Assembly (NCBI GenBank): GCA_016278485.1
Contig: JADQBT010000010.1
Coordinates: 62,001-126,000 of the forward strand
Direction of reading: 5' to 3'
Source: Halanaerobiales bacterium
GTDB lineage: Bacteria > Bacillota > Halanaerobiia > Halanaerobiales > Halanaerobiaceae
Length of the DNA stretch: 64,000 nt
Shown: piece by piece, positions 20,932 to 31,982 of the stretch
Position numbering within the stretch: position 1 is the stretch's first letter
Layout of the letters: each line of letters starts with the position of its first letter
Translations under genes and position numbers: made by a program
The notes under the pieces: generated by a model
The model's database searches: none
What the model saw: the letters and a program-made list of their open reading frames with translations, nothing else
Told to the model about the DNA's origin: nothing

Positions 20932-21969
20932 TCATTCACTTAATGATTGACCTTCAGCAGGTAAATCGACTGCAAAAATCCCTAGCCAGCGTGCCCCACC
21001 AATCATCGCTGTAATGATGACGACAATTAAGACCAAGGCATTATCAAATCTAATTCCATTAATTGTAATTGCAAGCAGACCTAATAATAAACTAATTGCA
21101 TAGACAGTTAGTACTGCCTGTCGCTGGTCAAAACCAATCGCCAACAATCGGTGATGTAAATGGCCATGATCAGCCTGACTAATTGGTTTATTATTTGATA
21201 CTCTTCTTACAATGGCAAATGCTGTATCAAATATTGGTACACCCAGGGCAAGTACTGGCACGAAAAGTGTCACTGCTGCTGCACTTTTTAATGCACCAAC
21301 AATTGAAATTGCCCCTAACAAATAACCAGTAAACATTGCTCCTGTATCACCCATAAAAATACTAGCTGGATTAAAATTATATGGTAAAAATCCGAGACAG
21401 CTTCCCAATAAGCCAATTGCCAATACTGCTGCCAAGAATTGTCCTTCTTGTAAAGCAACTATAAATAGTGTTAAAACAGCAATACCTGCTACACCAGCCG
21501 CTAGACCATCTAGACCATCAATTAAATTAACTATATTAGTCACACTTACTATCCAGAGTATGGTCAGTGGTGTTGCTAATTGGCCAAGATAGATAAGCCC
21601 ACCAAAAGGATTTGTAATAAATTCAATTTTTATACCTGCAAATACTAATATTGAAGCTGCTAAAACCTGAGCTACTAATTTAAATAGCGCAGGTAACTCA
21701 TAAATGTCATCTAAGAGACCTACTCCTAGCATCAGACTTCCACCTAATAATATTCCTGCTAGGGAACTATTAAAAGGCAGAAAAAATAATATGCTAGCAA
21801 AAAAACCAAAGTATATAGCTAATCCGCCTGCAGTAGGTACCGAATTAGTGTTAATTTTTCTCTTGGCTGGTCTATCTACAACCCCTAGACGGCGAGAGGC
21901 CTTTCTAACCAGTGGGGTTGCTGAAAGTGTTATTATTAAACTGATGAGAAAAACCTCTAAATAAAGCAC
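20932..21969 (-). CDS. wecA: Undecaprenyl-phosphate GlcNAc-1-phosphate transferase (WecA/TagO/MraY family)
   Basis: About 345 residues with ten or so membrane helices. Catalytic motifs of the polyprenyl-phosphate HexNAc-1-P transferases are present: LLDDIYELP near residue 88, NLIDGLDGLAAG near 150 and the ADHGHLHHRL loop near 265. It would load GlcNAc-1-P on the lipid carrier to start teichoic-type, O-antigen-like or other surface glycans. GTG at 21969 is preferred over GTG at 21978 because GGAAGG then has normal spacing. It lies between upp and the atp operon, where Bacillus has mnaA. Confidence 0.88.
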   Translation of the reverse strand: MLYLEVFLISLIITLSATPLVRKASRRLGVVDRPAKRKINTNSVPTAGGLAIYFGFFASILFFLPFNSSLAGILLGGSLMLGVGLLDDIYELPALFKLVAQVLAASILVFAGIKIEFITNPFGGLIYLGQLATPLTILWIVSVTNIVNLIDGLDGLAAGVAGIAVLTLFIVALQEGQFLAAVLAIGLLGSCLGFLPYNFNPASIFMGDTGAMFTGYLLGAISIVGALKSAAAVTLFVPVLALGVPIFDTAFAIVRRVSNNKPISQADHGHLHHRLLAIGFDQRQAVLTVYAISLLLGLLAITINGIRFDNALVLIVVIITAMIGGARWLGIFAVDLPAEGQSLSE

Positions 21970-21999
21970 TTCATTCACCTTCCAGAATTAATTTATTAA

Positions 22000-23077
<1,078 letters not shown>

Positions 23078-23140
23078 CTTGTACCTCCTTATATATATTT
23101 CTATCAATTACCGGCAACTCCTGCTCAAAGCAAAAAGTAT

Positions 23141-23590
23141 TTAACCCAACTTTTCTACTAATTCTACCAGTAATTTTTCCAATTCATCTCTGGTCATTCT
23201 ATAATAATCATCAGAACTACCAAATGGATCAATCACATCTTTTTCTTCTTTAGCCAGATATTCTTTCAGTGTAAAAATTTTATCTGCTGCTCCAGGCAAC
23301 ATTTCTTTTAAAAATAACCGGTGCCGTTTAGTCATAGTTAATATCAACTCTGCCCTGGCAAGTATTTTCGGGCTTACTTTTCTAGCTCTATGTGTTGTTA
23401 GGTCAATATTTTTTTCTTGCATTACTTTAACAGCCTGTTCACTGGGATGACTATTCTGAAGGGCTGCTACACCTGCAGATGCCACCTCCCAATCAGCCAT
23501 GCCACTTTCTTCCAAAAGATCTTTTAATAAATATTCAGCCATTGGACTCCGACAAGTATTACCTGTACAGACAAAAAGTATTAAAGGCAC
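23141..23590 (-). CDS. ywlE: YwlE-type protein arginine phosphatase (LMW phosphatase fold)
   Basis: About 149 residues with P-loop VCTGNTCRSPMAE. The Thr after Gly-Asn, where tyrosine phosphatases have Ile or Leu, is the residue known to set phospho-arginine specificity in YwlE. The general-acid motif DPFG is near residue 127. It reverses McsB arginine phosphorylation, which marks proteins for ClpCP. The GTG at 23590 fits GGAGGTGA 5 nt upstream. It sits between sua5 and rpiB, as in Bacillus. Confidence 0.9.
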   Translation of the reverse strand: MPLILFVCTGNTCRSPMAEYLLKDLLEESGMADWEVASAGVAALQNSHPSEQAVKVMQEKNIDLTTHRARKVSPKILARAELILTMTKRHRLFLKEMLPGAADKIFTLKEYLAKEEKDVIDPFGSSDDYYRMTRDELEKLLVELVEKLG

Positions 23591-23591
23591 T

Positions 23592-24647
23592 TTAGTCACC
23601 TCCACCTGAGATCGGTCTTTCCTGAAGAGCTGCTTTTTGCAGCCGGTTCATCACCGCTTCTCCTAATCCCTTTTCAGGTATCTTTTCAATATATATTTGC
23701 TTAACTGACCTATCTTGGTCAAGAGATCTTAACAAGCTAAATAGTTTGCGAGCTAATTTTGCAGGGTTATTACGTGAACCATAACGAATTATTTTAAACT
23801 GACAATCTGGCCTTACTAAAAAATCGGTTTCTTTACTAATAATAATAGCTTTTCTAAATTTTTTTTCCGGATCAGCAGGACAATTATTAATCAACGCTTG
23901 TATTTCTTCAGTTGACAAGAGGCTAACCGCTTTGTGCGGTGCATAGTGTCTATATTTCATACCGGGAGAAACAGGTTTTTCAATATCAGTAGATTTTTCA
24001 TAGTGGACTAAATCCTCACCTAATACTTCCCGCAAGTCATCACTGGTGATTCCTCCCGGACGTAGGATAATTGGCTTTTCACCACGGATATCAAGTACCG
24101 TTGATTCAATACCAACCTGGGATGAGCCTCCATCAACAATCAAAGGGATTTTTCCTTCTAAGTCATAATAGACATGTTCTGCTCTGGTTGGACTTGGGTA
24201 ACCTGATGAATTAGCACTCGGCGCTGCCAAGGGAAGACCCGCCCGTTTTATCAAATCTAAGGCCACGGGATGTTTTGGCATTCTAATGGCAACTGTTTTA
24301 AGACCTGCCGAGGTTTCCTCAGGAATATAATTACTTTTATCAAAAATTAAAGTTAATGGACCAGGCCAAAATTTAGCTATCAATTTTTGAGCCATTTTTG
24401 TTAAAGGCCCGCTTATACAATCAAAAAGCATTTCTTGGTCTGCTATATGAACAATCAAAGGATTATCTTGTGGTCTGCCCTTTGCTTTAAATATTTTTTC
24501 TACAGCTATTGCATTACTTGCATCAGCACCAAGACCATAGACTGTTTCTGTTGGAAAAGCAACTATTTCGCCTGCTTTAATTAAATCAGCTGCCTTTTGC
24601 ATCATTTTCTTGTTTGCATGTTTAACTATTTCGGTTTCCCAGATCAT
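23592..24647 (-). CDS. tsaC: Threonylcarbamoyl-AMP synthase, Sua5/YwlC type
   Basis: About 351 residues, the long Sua5 form. The N-terminal YrdC domain (to about residue 205) has GEIVAFPTETVYGLGADA and the APSANSSGYPSPT block. A C-terminal Sua5 domain follows a SPGMKYRHYAP linker. It makes threonylcarbamoyl-AMP for the t6A37 tRNA modification. It overlaps the end of prmC. In Bacillus spoIIR lies between these two genes; here they overlap and spoIIR is absent. ATG at 24647 and TTG at 24656 are both possible starts. Confidence 0.94.
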   Translation of the reverse strand: MIWETEIVKHANKKMMQKAADLIKAGEIVAFPTETVYGLGADASNAIAVEKIFKAKGRPQDNPLIVHIADQEMLFDCISGPLTKMAQKLIAKFWPGPLTLIFDKSNYIPEETSAGLKTVAIRMPKHPVALDLIKRAGLPLAAPSANSSGYPSPTRAEHVYYDLEGKIPLIVDGGSSQVGIESTVLDIRGEKPIILRPGGITSDDLREVLGEDLVHYEKSTDIEKPVSPGMKYRHYAPHKAVSLLSTEEIQALINNCPADPEKKFRKAIIISKETDFLVRPDCQFKIIRYGSRNNPAKLARKLFSLLRSLDQDRSVKQIYIEKIPEKGLGEAVMNRLQKAALQERPISGGGD

Positions 24648-25530
24648 TTTTCTCAACTTCCTCTTTTTTTACTGGCCAACTGGCAATAATTAGTCTATCA
24701 TGTCCAGCGTAATCTTTTTTTACTATTATGTCACTCCAGCCATATTTCTTGCAAATATTTTGAACTGCTCCAGCCTGTTTACTGCCAATCTCTAAAAATA
24801 TTTTCCCAGCTGATTTTATCACTTTTGTCGCCTGTCCCAACAGTTCCTCGTAATAATCTAATCCTTTTTCACCTGCTTGCAAAGCCAAAACTGGTTCTTG
24901 CTTTACTTCCTGGGCAAGTATTTCCATTTCTGCATTACTTATATAGGGAGGATTTGAAACAATAATATCCACATTAGTAACTTTTTTAGCTATTAATCCA
25001 TCCAATAAGTTTCCTCTTACAATACTTACTCTTTCTTCAAGTTCATGCTTCTGCAAATTGTGGCGGGCTATCTGAACTGCATTTTCGGAAATATCAATAC
25101 CCAAAACTCTAGCTTTTTTCAGATAATAACCTAAACTAATTGCTATCACACCACTACCCGTTCCTACATCCACTATATTTGGTTCAGCAAGATCATTGTC
25201 TTCACAATAGTTAATCACTTCCTCAACCAATAGTTCGGTTTCAGGTCTGGGAATCAATACACCTGGCTCAATTTTAAATTCCAATGACATAAACTCTTTT
25301 ACACCAATAATATAAGCAACCGGATAATGTTGGACTCTTTTTTTAACTCTTTGCCGAAAAGTAGTCAACTCTTCTGCTGTGAGGGGATAATCAAATTTAA
25401 CATAAAGGTCTATCCTCTCTACACCCAGTAAATCAGCCAGCAAAACCTCAGCATCAAGACGTGGATTTTCAATATTATGTTTTGCAAAAAATTCAGTTGT
25501 TTTATGCAGTAATTCTTTTATATTATGCAA
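24622..25530 (-). CDS. prmC: Release factor glutamine methyltransferase
   Basis: A 302-residue SAM-dependent enzyme that methylates the GGQ glutamine of RF1 and RF2. An N-terminal helical domain holds RLDAEVLLADLLG; the SAM site is VDVGTGSGVIAIS near residue 120 and the catalytic NPPY is in IVSNPPYIS near residue 190. The start is TTG, 2 nt after the prfA stop, with GGAGAAG 8 nt upstream in the prfA coding end. The prfA-prmC pair is conserved. Confidence 0.95.
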   Translation of the reverse strand: MHNIKELLHKTTEFFAKHNIENPRLDAEVLLADLLGVERIDLYVKFDYPLTAEELTTFRQRVKKRVQHYPVAYIIGVKEFMSLEFKIEPGVLIPRPETELLVEEVINYCEDNDLAEPNIVDVGTGSGVIAISLGYYLKKARVLGIDISENAVQIARHNLQKHELEERVSIVRGNLLDGLIAKKVTNVDIIVSNPPYISNAEMEILAQEVKQEPVLALQAGEKGLDYYEELLGQATKVIKSAGKIFLEIGSKQAGAVQNICKKYGWSDIIVKKDYAGHDRLIIASWPVKKEEVEKNDLGNRNS

Positions 25531-25532
25531 CT

Positions 25533-26606
25533 TTAGATCTTCTCCAGACGTTTGATTTGATCCTCCTCAATGAGAGCTTCGATAACAACATCCAATTCTC
25601 CATCAAGAATTTTATCAAGTTGATGTACAGTTAAATTAATGCGATGATCACTTACCCTTCCCTGTGGGAAATTATAAGTGCGAATTTTTTCGCTTCTATC
25701 ACCTGTACCTACCTGTGTTTTGCGAGCTTCATCACGTTCAGCCTGCTTGGCAGACTCCAGTTTTTCTCTGACCCTTGCCTTCAAAATACGCATTGCTTTA
25801 GCTCTGTTTTTATGTTGTGACTTTTCATCCTGACAAGAGACTGTTGTTTCGGTTGGTAGATGTGTAATCCGGACAGCTGAATCAGTCGTATTTACACTCT
25901 GACCACCCGGACCACTGGAACGAAAAGTATCAATTTTCAAATCATTAGCTTCAATATCTATATCGACATCTTCCGCTTCAGGCAAAACAGCAACTGTGGC
26001 TGTAGAAGTATGAATTCTCCCACTTGATTCTGTTGAAGGGACCCTCTGTACACGGTGGACTCCACTTTCATACTTTAATTTTTTAAAAATGTCGTCTCCT
26101 TCAATAGTAAAGATGATCTCTTTATAACCACCTGTACCCGAAATGTTTCCACTCATTATTTCAACGTTCCAACCCTTTTTTTCTGCATAACGGGAATACA
26201 TCCGGTAAAGATCTCCTGCAAATAGAGCTGCTTCATCGCCACCAGCTCCTCCTCTAATCTCTACAATAACACTTTTCTCGTCATCTGGATCTTCTGGTAA
26301 AAGCATAATCGGTAATCTTTCTTCAAGTTTTTCTTTGACTGGCTCTAATTCAGCCAGTTCCATCTCGGCCAATTCTTTTACGTCTTCATCTTCTTCCAAT
26401 TCCATAATTTCATTGGCTTCATTTATTCCCTGCAATGCTTCTTTGTACTCATGATACTTATCAACTATTTTTTTAATCTTGGCATGTTTTTTTAATAATT
26501 TTTGATAACGTTCACTATCATTAATAATTTCTGGATCACTTAGTTTTTTATTTAATTTCTTATAATTTGCTTCTATTTCTGCTAATTTTTCTTGTAAATC
26601 AAACAT
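25533..26606 (-). CDS. prfA: Peptide chain release factor 1
   Basis: A 357-residue RF1. The stop-codon reading tripeptide PST is in [17 protein letters not shown], and the peptidyl-tRNA hydrolysis GGQ is in [17 protein letters not shown] near residue 230. A long N-terminal helical domain precedes these. It reads UAA and UAG. It overlaps the yqhQ stop by one base and is 2 nt before prmC. Confidence 0.97.
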   Translation of the reverse strand: MFDLQEKLAEIEANYKKLNKKLSDPEIINDSERYQKLLKKHAKIKKIVDKYHEYKEALQGINEANEIMELEEDEDVKELAEMELAELEPVKEKLEERLPIMLLPEDPDDEKSVIVEIRGGAGGDEAALFAGDLYRMYSRYAEKKGWNVEIMSGNISGTGGYKEIIFTIEGDDIFKKLKYESGVHRVQRVPSTESSGRIHTSTATVAVLPEAEDVDIDIEANDLKIDTFRSSGPGGQSVNTTDSAVRITHLPTETTVSCQDEKSQHKNRAKAMRILKARVREKLESAKQAERDEARKTQVGTGDRSEKIRTYNFPQGRVSDHRINLTVHQLDKILDGELDVVIEALIEEDQIKRLEKI

Positions 26607-27487
26607 TAATTAATTTCACCTCGCTCAGATTCCGGCAAAACTGCTTTAAGTGATCTCATCGCCACTTCAAGCATGTCATCATCCGGCTCAGATGTAGTCA
26701 ATTTTTGTAAAACAAGTCCGGGCCGGGTAAAAAGACCGATCAGTGGATTTACATCTTTTTTTCCACCTTTTTTCAAAACTTCATAAGATACACCAGCAAT
26801 CACTGGCATTAATAAGATATGATATAAAATTCTTTCTAAAACTGGTGGGCGTCCAAAAAATGAGAAAAAGAAGATGCTCATTAAGATAACAATAAATATA
26901 AAGTTTGTTCCACAGCGCGGATGTAAAGTAGTAAACTTACGCGCATTTTCTATAGTTAATGGTTCGCCGGATTCATAATTATGAATTACTTTGTGTTCAG
27001 CACCATGATATTTAAATACTCTTTGAATATCATCTAACCTTGATATGAAGAAAACATATGCTAAAAATGCACTAATCTTAACCATACCTTCAAACAAATT
27101 CAATAATACATTTGAACCGATAAATTTCTGTACCAGACTAGTTATCCAGGCAGGTAGTGCCACAAAAAGTAAGATGGCAAGCCCAAATGAAACTAGTATT
27201 GTTAAAACTAATTCCCAGGTTGTTAATTCTTCTTCTTCATCTTCCATTACTTGACTAGCTGAAAAAGTTAGTGCATTAAGACCTGTTACTAATGAGCTAA
27301 TCAGAGCTACTACTCCTCTAATAAAGGGCCAATCAAGCACCGGATATTTATCACCAAGTGATTTTACAGCTTTTTCTTGCATAACTATCTCTTCTGGTGA
27401 ACGTCTTACCGCAATGGCCATCTTATCTTTACCTTTCATCATGACACCTTCAATGACCGCCTGTCCTCCGTACTGGGTTTCTTTCAT
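26606..27487 (-). CDS. yqhQ: YqhQ-like membrane protein (DUF1385)
   Basis: About 293 residues. The N-terminal [23 protein letters not shown] block and the central [13 protein letters not shown]...[11 protein letters not shown] block are the signature of the DUF1385 family. Four to five membrane helices lie between residues about 50 and 235. The function is not known. ATG at 27487 has AAGGGTGA 5 nt upstream. Its place between tdk and prfA is common in anaerobic Firmicutes. Confidence 0.88.
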   Translation of the reverse strand: MKETQYGGQAVIEGVMMKGKDKMAIAVRRSPEEIVMQEKAVKSLGDKYPVLDWPFIRGVVALISSLVTGLNALTFSASQVMEDEEEELTTWELVLTILVSFGLAILLFVALPAWITSLVQKFIGSNVLLNLFEGMVKISAFLAYVFFISRLDDIQRVFKYHGAEHKVIHNYESGEPLTIENARKFTTLHPRCGTNFIFIVILMSIFFFSFFGRPPVLERILYHILLMPVIAGVSYEVLKKGGKKDVNPLIGLFTRPGLVLQKLTTSEPDDDMLEVAMRSLKAVLPESERGEIN

Positions 27488-27501
27488 TACACTCACCCTT
27501 C

Positions 27502-28089
27502 TTATTTTTCCCTTGACTCCACAATGCTATGACAATTCCGACAGCGAGCTTCATATACTTCCTGAGCGCCAACTAATATAATCGGATCATCATAACCCGC
27601 CGGTTCTCCGTCAATTAAACGTTGGGTTCTACTGGCTGGTTCACCACACTGGATACAGATTGCGTGTAATTTATCAATATATTCAGCTCTGGCCAACAAC
27701 GCTGGGATGGGGCCAAATGGCTCTCCTCTAAAATCACGGTCCAGACCTGCAACAATGACTCTAAGTCCATTATCTGCTAATTTTTCGCAAATTTCTATTA
27801 GGTCTTCATGGAAAAATTGGGCCTCATCGATCCCAACCACATCTGTTTTCTCATCTATTTTATTAAATATTTCTTCCGGATGATCAACAGGCAGAGCCTC
27901 GATACTATCTCCACTATGGGAAACAACATTTTTTTTGCTATATCTATTATCTAATACTGGTTTGAATACTTGCACTTTGTGTTTGGCAATTTTTACTCTT
28001 CTAATGCGACGAATCAACTCTTCGCTTTTGCCACAATACATTGGACCTGTAATAGCCTCAATCCAGCCACTATTACTAATCTTATACAT
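27502..28089 (-). CDS. tdk: Thymidine kinase
   Basis: A 195-residue type II thymidine kinase. Walker A is GPMYCGKS at residues 15-22, Walker B is in [11 protein letters not shown] and the lasso zinc site uses CIQC and CRNC. It phosphorylates salvaged thymidine. It follows rpmE after a terminator and precedes yqhQ, in the conserved rpmE-tdk-prfA order. Confidence 0.96.
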   Translation of the reverse strand: MYKISNSGWIEAITGPMYCGKSEELIRRIRRVKIAKHKVQVFKPVLDNRYSKKNVVSHSGDSIEALPVDHPEEIFNKIDEKTDVVGIDEAQFFHEDLIEICEKLADNGLRVIVAGLDRDFRGEPFGPIPALLARAEYIDKLHAICIQCGEPASRTQRLIDGEPAGYDDPIILVGAQEVYEARCRNCHSIVESREK

Positions 28090-28151
28090 TTACAACACCT
28101 CTCCCTGCCGGCTTCAAATCTGCTCTAAACTTATAATTCTCTAAAAAAAAA

Positions 28152-28171
28152 GCAGAGCATAAGCGCCCTGC
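28152..28171 (-). terminator. Terminator of rpmE
   Basis: On the minus strand GCAGGGC and GCTCTGC form a 7-bp stem (one G-U) with a 6-nt loop, followed by nine T. It starts 21 nt after the rpmE stop. Confidence 0.85.
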
Positions 28172-28192
28172 AACAGAAAACAAAGAACTTTC

Positions 28193-28408
28193 TTATTCTT
28201 CCTCTTCTTCAGAAAGTCCATATTTTTTATTAAACCTTTCAACACGACCACCTTTAGATGCTTTGCGTTGTTTACCTGTATAGAAAGGGTGGCAATTGGA
28301 ACAAATTTCTACACGTATATTTTCTTTAGTAGACTTAGTTTCATATACCTCACCACAGGCACAGGTAACAGTGGTATCTTTTACTTCTGGATGGATACCT
28401 GCCTTCAT
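28193..28408 (-). CDS. rpmE: 50S ribosomal protein L31, zinc-binding type
   Basis: A 71-residue protein with zinc ligands Cys16, Cys18, Cys36 and Cys39 (the CxC...CxxC form of L31) and the [13 protein letters not shown] block. It bridges the ribosomal subunits and can serve as a zinc store. It has its own strong promoter and terminator, so it is a single-gene unit. Confidence 0.97.
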   Translation of the reverse strand: MKAGIHPEVKDTTVTCACGEVYETKSTKENIRVEICSNCHPFYTGKQRKASKGGRVERFNKKYGLSEEEEE

Positions 28409-28459
28409 CTATATCACCTCTCTTATATGCTAAAATTCCTAGCTCATTGGCTAAAATAT

Positions 28460-28488
28460 ATTATAACATAGCTACCCAGGCTATGCAA
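28460..28488 (-). promoter_or_regulatory. Strong vegetative promoter of rpmE
   Basis: TTGCAT (28483-28488) and TATAAT (28460-28465) are spaced by exactly 17 nt, and TG stands one base before the -10 (extended -10). The start site would give a leader of about 45 nt. Confidence 0.75.
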
Positions 28489-28505
28489 GGAAATAGATTA
28501 ATGTT

Positions 28506-29714
28506 TTACTTTATTGTAATGGAATTAATAATCATCTCTATCACAGCTCTATTCTCCGCAAAAATCGCTTTTACTGCTGTATAATCAATTAACATCACAT
28601 ATTCAACATCAGGAAATGCAAGATAATAGGTTAAACTATTTTTCTTTATACCATTTTTTTCTACCTGCCTCATTAGTTGATAACCTTGCAATCCATTGAT
28701 TGCTACTTCCGAACTATTTAGATAGCTATCTTTTTCCTGGGAAATTATTTTATCATATCGCCATAATTTCTCTGCAGTATTCATAAAATCATTGTTGCGC
28801 ATATCTTTTATCTGTATCTCTGCTTGATTTTCTTTGGCAGCTGCTACAAGACTAATTTTTTGCAATATATTTTTAACATATGAGTTTTCAATTCTTATTT
28901 TCCATTGATCTGGGTGGCGCATTTTAAAATACTTGCCTTGATAATAATTATTTAGCGGTGTTTCTGGCCCAGGTTTTTTAATCTCTTCTTTACTAATAGT
29001 TCCATCTTCCTTACCATATAAATGCTCATTTATGTACTCTAGTCTAGTCTCTGGTTGTGGATGTGTTTGTAACAACTCAAACAACTTAAAATTGATAGCT
29101 TCCTGTTCCTTAAAAACATTCATTAAATCGATTATTCCTTGACTACTATAGCCAGCCCGCACCAGCAAATCTGTTGCATAAAGATCTGCTTCTTTTTCCT
29201 GCTTTCTAGAAAAGCCTTTATCAAGCAAGCCTTGGGTAATATTAGCCAGACTATCATACTGGTTATCTGTGACTTCATTAAATATTAACCCGATGATACT
29301 TAAGCCAATTCTACGCTCAAATGTCTCCTCCATATGTTCCTCTACACCATGCCCCATTTCATGGGCAATGACCGCTGCTATTTCCGCATCTGTCTCTAGT
29401 AAATCCAACAGACCTGTAAAAAGCATGATATTACCTGCACCAACATAATAGGCATTTATTGTATGAGAATCTATCTGATGTAAGTTAAAACCCAGCTCTC
29501 TAAATTCATTTTTGCGAATATGTTTTTCTAGTTGGTCAAGGATAATCTGATAGCGACTACCTTCTGCAAAACGGTATATATCATATTCACTACTTAGTTG
29601 GTTGATTAGATCGCGCGAAACATTTTGTTCATAATCAGAAAAGGCATTAGCTGTTGTAAATGAAATAAAAATAAATACAATAACAATACTCAGGCACCAA
29701 ATTGTCTTTTTCAT
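28506..29714 (-). CDS. Exported M48 family metalloprotease
   Basis: A 402-residue protein with a signal peptide (residues 1-24), an M48 peptidase domain and a C-terminal domain of unknown type (about 255-402). The zinc motif HEMGH is at residues 118-122 and the third ligand Glu is in EKEADLYAT near residue 177. Related periplasmic enzymes such as BepA degrade misassembled outer-membrane proteins; this one lacks a clear TPR repeat, so the same role is a guess that suits a diderm cell. It is the first gene of the block inserted between rpmE and rho, but has its own 73-bp upstream gap. Confidence 0.85.
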   Translation of the reverse strand: MKKTIWCLSIVIVFIFISFTTANAFSDYEQNVSRDLINQLSSEYDIYRFAEGSRYQIILDQLEKHIRKNEFRELGFNLHQIDSHTINAYYVGAGNIMLFTGLLDLLETDAEIAAVIAHEMGHGVEEHMEETFERRIGLSIIGLIFNEVTDNQYDSLANITQGLLDKGFSRKQEKEADLYATDLLVRAGYSSQGIIDLMNVFKEQEAINFKLFELLQTHPQPETRLEYINEHLYGKEDGTISKEEIKKPGPETPLNNYYQGKYFKMRHPDQWKIRIENSYVKNILQKISLVAAAKENQAEIQIKDMRNNDFMNTAEKLWRYDKIISQEKDSYLNSSEVAINGLQGYQLMRQVEKNGIKKNSLTYYLAFPDVEYVMLIDYTAVKAIFAENRAVIEMIINSITIK

Positions 29715-29787
29715 AAAATTAGATACTCCTTAAAACATTTATATCTTAATTTTATTATAGATAGCCCAAATAATCAATTAAGTTTTT

Positions 29788-30840
29788 TTATTTTCTTTTT
29801 AAATAGTAGTCTTCTTCACTACCAAAAGTATCAAGATAATAATCAGTGTTATTTGTCCTTAGCTTAAAATCCGCAATGCCGATTTCATAATTGTCAAAGA
29901 TACTGCCACTCTTGCTCTGGAAGCTATACTCTATTTCATCATAATAATTAATGTGAAGAGTGCTATATTTGCCCATTTTTTCTACATAGATAGCATTGTC
30001 AGCATAGGGATCTTCCGGCACTTCTAAGATACCTATTTTATGTCCATCTACTTCAACCTCGCCTGCATAGTAGTCATATACAGTCATCATATTTTCATCT
30101 TCATTACTAGCCAAATAATCTGTAATTTTAAGCTTGACTTTAGGTAATGGTGCTTCTGTTTCCCACTCACCAATATAATATTCAACTGGAACCCCATCAC
30201 TAAAATCATAAATTTTTCCATTTGCTAATTCTTTATTACCAACTCCACCACGCCATTCATTACTTGAAGGTTGATAAACTTTCTTATTAATTAGCTCAGA
30301 AATAATTAAATATGTTCCAGAATATACCTGTAGAGACTTAAGATCAAAATATGGTTTTTCTAATTTTATACTATATGTCTTACCTGGTGCAGCCTCAATA
30401 TTATATGACCTACTAATATAGTTAATATCAGCATATTCTTCTACCTTTTTTTCTGCCTCTAGCAACCATTCTTCTCCCCATAAATTTGCATATGTTTCTC
30501 CAAACCATTCAACTGACATGCTTAGGGTTGCCCCCATCTTTTGTAATGATATACTTTTATCAACATCTTCTGGCCATAAAGTTCCTGCCAGTACTGTAGA
30601 AGGATGACCATCCAACTCTGCAATCCAAAGATTCATTTCCGCTCCATATTCACCAGGGTCATTACCTTCAAAAAATAATTGCAAATTTAATTCTCGATAA
30701 TTGTCTACCAGATCTGGACGTAATTGATCTTGCTTGATCTCCGGATAAAATTCTATGGGGAGTTCTGCAGCAAAAATTAATATTGAATTTAACATTAAAA
30801 TTACTACTAAAATCAATCCAAATAAAGAACATTTTTTCAT
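29788..30840 (-). CDS. Exported protein of unknown function, shares a new domain with the FecR-type protein
   Basis: A 350-residue protein with a signal peptide (residues 1-25). I do not recognise a family. Residues about 70-182 resemble the C-terminal 120 residues of the protein encoded at 31983-33395: a W-[IV]-x-x-[LV]-[DE]-x-x-P strand, WGE[ED]W, and P-[YW]-[FL]-D followed by SLQ-[VL]-Y-x-GT and a short I/L strand. It is the last gene of a three-gene operon (18 nt after the preceding gene). It lies in an AraC-regulator-linked block of exported proteins. Confidence 0.75.
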   Translation of the reverse strand: MKKCSLFGLILVVILMLNSILIFAAELPIEFYPEIKQDQLRPDLVDNYRELNLQLFFEGNDPGEYGAEMNLWIAELDGHPSTVLAGTLWPEDVDKSISLQKMGATLSMSVEWFGETYANLWGEEWLLEAEKKVEEYADINYISRSYNIEAAPGKTYSIKLEKPYFDLKSLQVYSGTYLIISELINKKVYQPSSNEWRGGVGNKELANGKIYDFSDGVPVEYYIGEWETEAPLPKVKLKITDYLASNEDENMMTVYDYYAGEVEVDGHKIGILEVPEDPYADNAIYVEKMGKYSTLHINYYDEIEYSFQSKSGSIFDNYEIGIADFKLRTNNTDYYLDTFGSEEDYYLKRK

Positions 30841-30858
30841 TTTGCATTTTCCTTTCCT

Positions 30859-31980
30859 TTAATAAGCATTATTTAATTTCACAAGTTTTTCTTTACTATA
30901 AAGCTGTTTTAATTCAGTTGGAAGTCGATTGTAAATAGCATCTATTGAACCTGTGGCCTGAGAATCATAAAAATGATACAAAAATTTATGAATAATATTA
31001 GCCGTATAGGCCGGCCCTTTTTTTACATGCCGGACAATATACTGACTGTAGTCTCTTTTAATCAATGGTAAAAGACCAGGCGCCTTACCCTGGCTTAATA
31101 AATCACAGACCCTTACTCCATCATCAGCTAAATAATTAAGCCATTCTTCCAAACTTTCCAATGTTTTATTTGCCGAACGACAAATTATACAATTTCCATC
31201 TTCACAGCCACAATTTTCAAGTATATCATTCCACATTTTTAGATAGCTCTGCCTCTGACTTCTTAGTATTAGCAGATAGTCTTCCCGCCATTTTGACTGA
31301 TCATAAATAGGCGCAAGTTGATAGTAAAAAGTATATTGTTGATAACTACCATCATTCATATCTATACTTTCAGCAAAACCATTACCCGGCTCGGGAAACT
31401 CTTTTTTTACCGTACCCATTAAGTTTGGGTATTCTGTTTCCTGAAAGTTTTCATCCTCAACTATATTCCAATACCTACCACCATCAATACCTTCTCCTTG
31501 AAAATGATATTTTCGCTTTAAAGTTATCTCAAAATCAAGCGGCAATATCAAATCTATTTGATATATTCCTTTTTCAATATCGAGCATTATCAGACTATCA
31601 GCATCTATGGAAGTCTTTTCCTGCCCATTATCAACGGTAAAAGCCGCAAAATATCCTTTTTTCCCTGCTCCTACTACATCAGCTTTTTCCCACCATGTTA
31701 CCTGTGCATTACTGCCTGAACTTTTATATGATAATAAATCATATTTTAAAGCCTTATTTTTAAATATTGCATTTTTAACTTCTATTCTTCCTCTACTTTC
31801 AATGTGATGTTGAAAGTTATCTGGACCGTTTTCAACATCCAGATCTTTAAAATCAACTGAGAGTTCCCCTTCCCACTTTTCTGCCCAAAACCAGTAAGGA
31901 GCATCATCGAGAAACTCGGCAGCAACTAATGTTGAAAATAGAAAAATATGAATTAGCACTAATAAAAGAGTGAATTTCAT
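30859..31980 (-). CDS. Exported protein of unknown function with a Cys cluster
   Basis: A 373-residue protein with a signal peptide (residues 1-21). The first 190 residues look beta-rich, with many aromatic residues; the rest is helical. Four Cys at 257, 259, 264 and 267 (CGC-x4-CIIC) and one near 293 could bind metal or form disulfides. I recognise no family. It is the middle gene of the operon, starting 2 nt after the FecR-type gene stop and followed by the 350-residue protein. Confidence 0.72.
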   Translation of the reverse strand: MKFTLLLVLIHIFLFSTLVAAEFLDDAPYWFWAEKWEGELSVDFKDLDVENGPDNFQHHIESRGRIEVKNAIFKNKALKYDLLSYKSSGSNAQVTWWEKADVVGAGKKGYFAAFTVDNGQEKTSIDADSLIMLDIEKGIYQIDLILPLDFEITLKRKYHFQGEGIDGGRYWNIVEDENFQETEYPNLMGTVKKEFPEPGNGFAESIDMNDGSYQQYTFYYQLAPIYDQSKWREDYLLILRSQRQSYLKMWNDILENCGCEDGNCIICRSANKTLESLEEWLNYLADDGVRVCDLLSQGKAPGLLPLIKRDYSQYIVRHVKKGPAYTANIIHKFLYHFYDSQATGSIDAIYNRLPTELKQLYSKEKLVKLNNAY

Positions 31981-31982
31981 AT

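Noticed and set aside
24600-24660. spoIIR between prmC and sua5 as in Bacillus
   Set aside because: The two genes overlap here; no room and no matching sequence.
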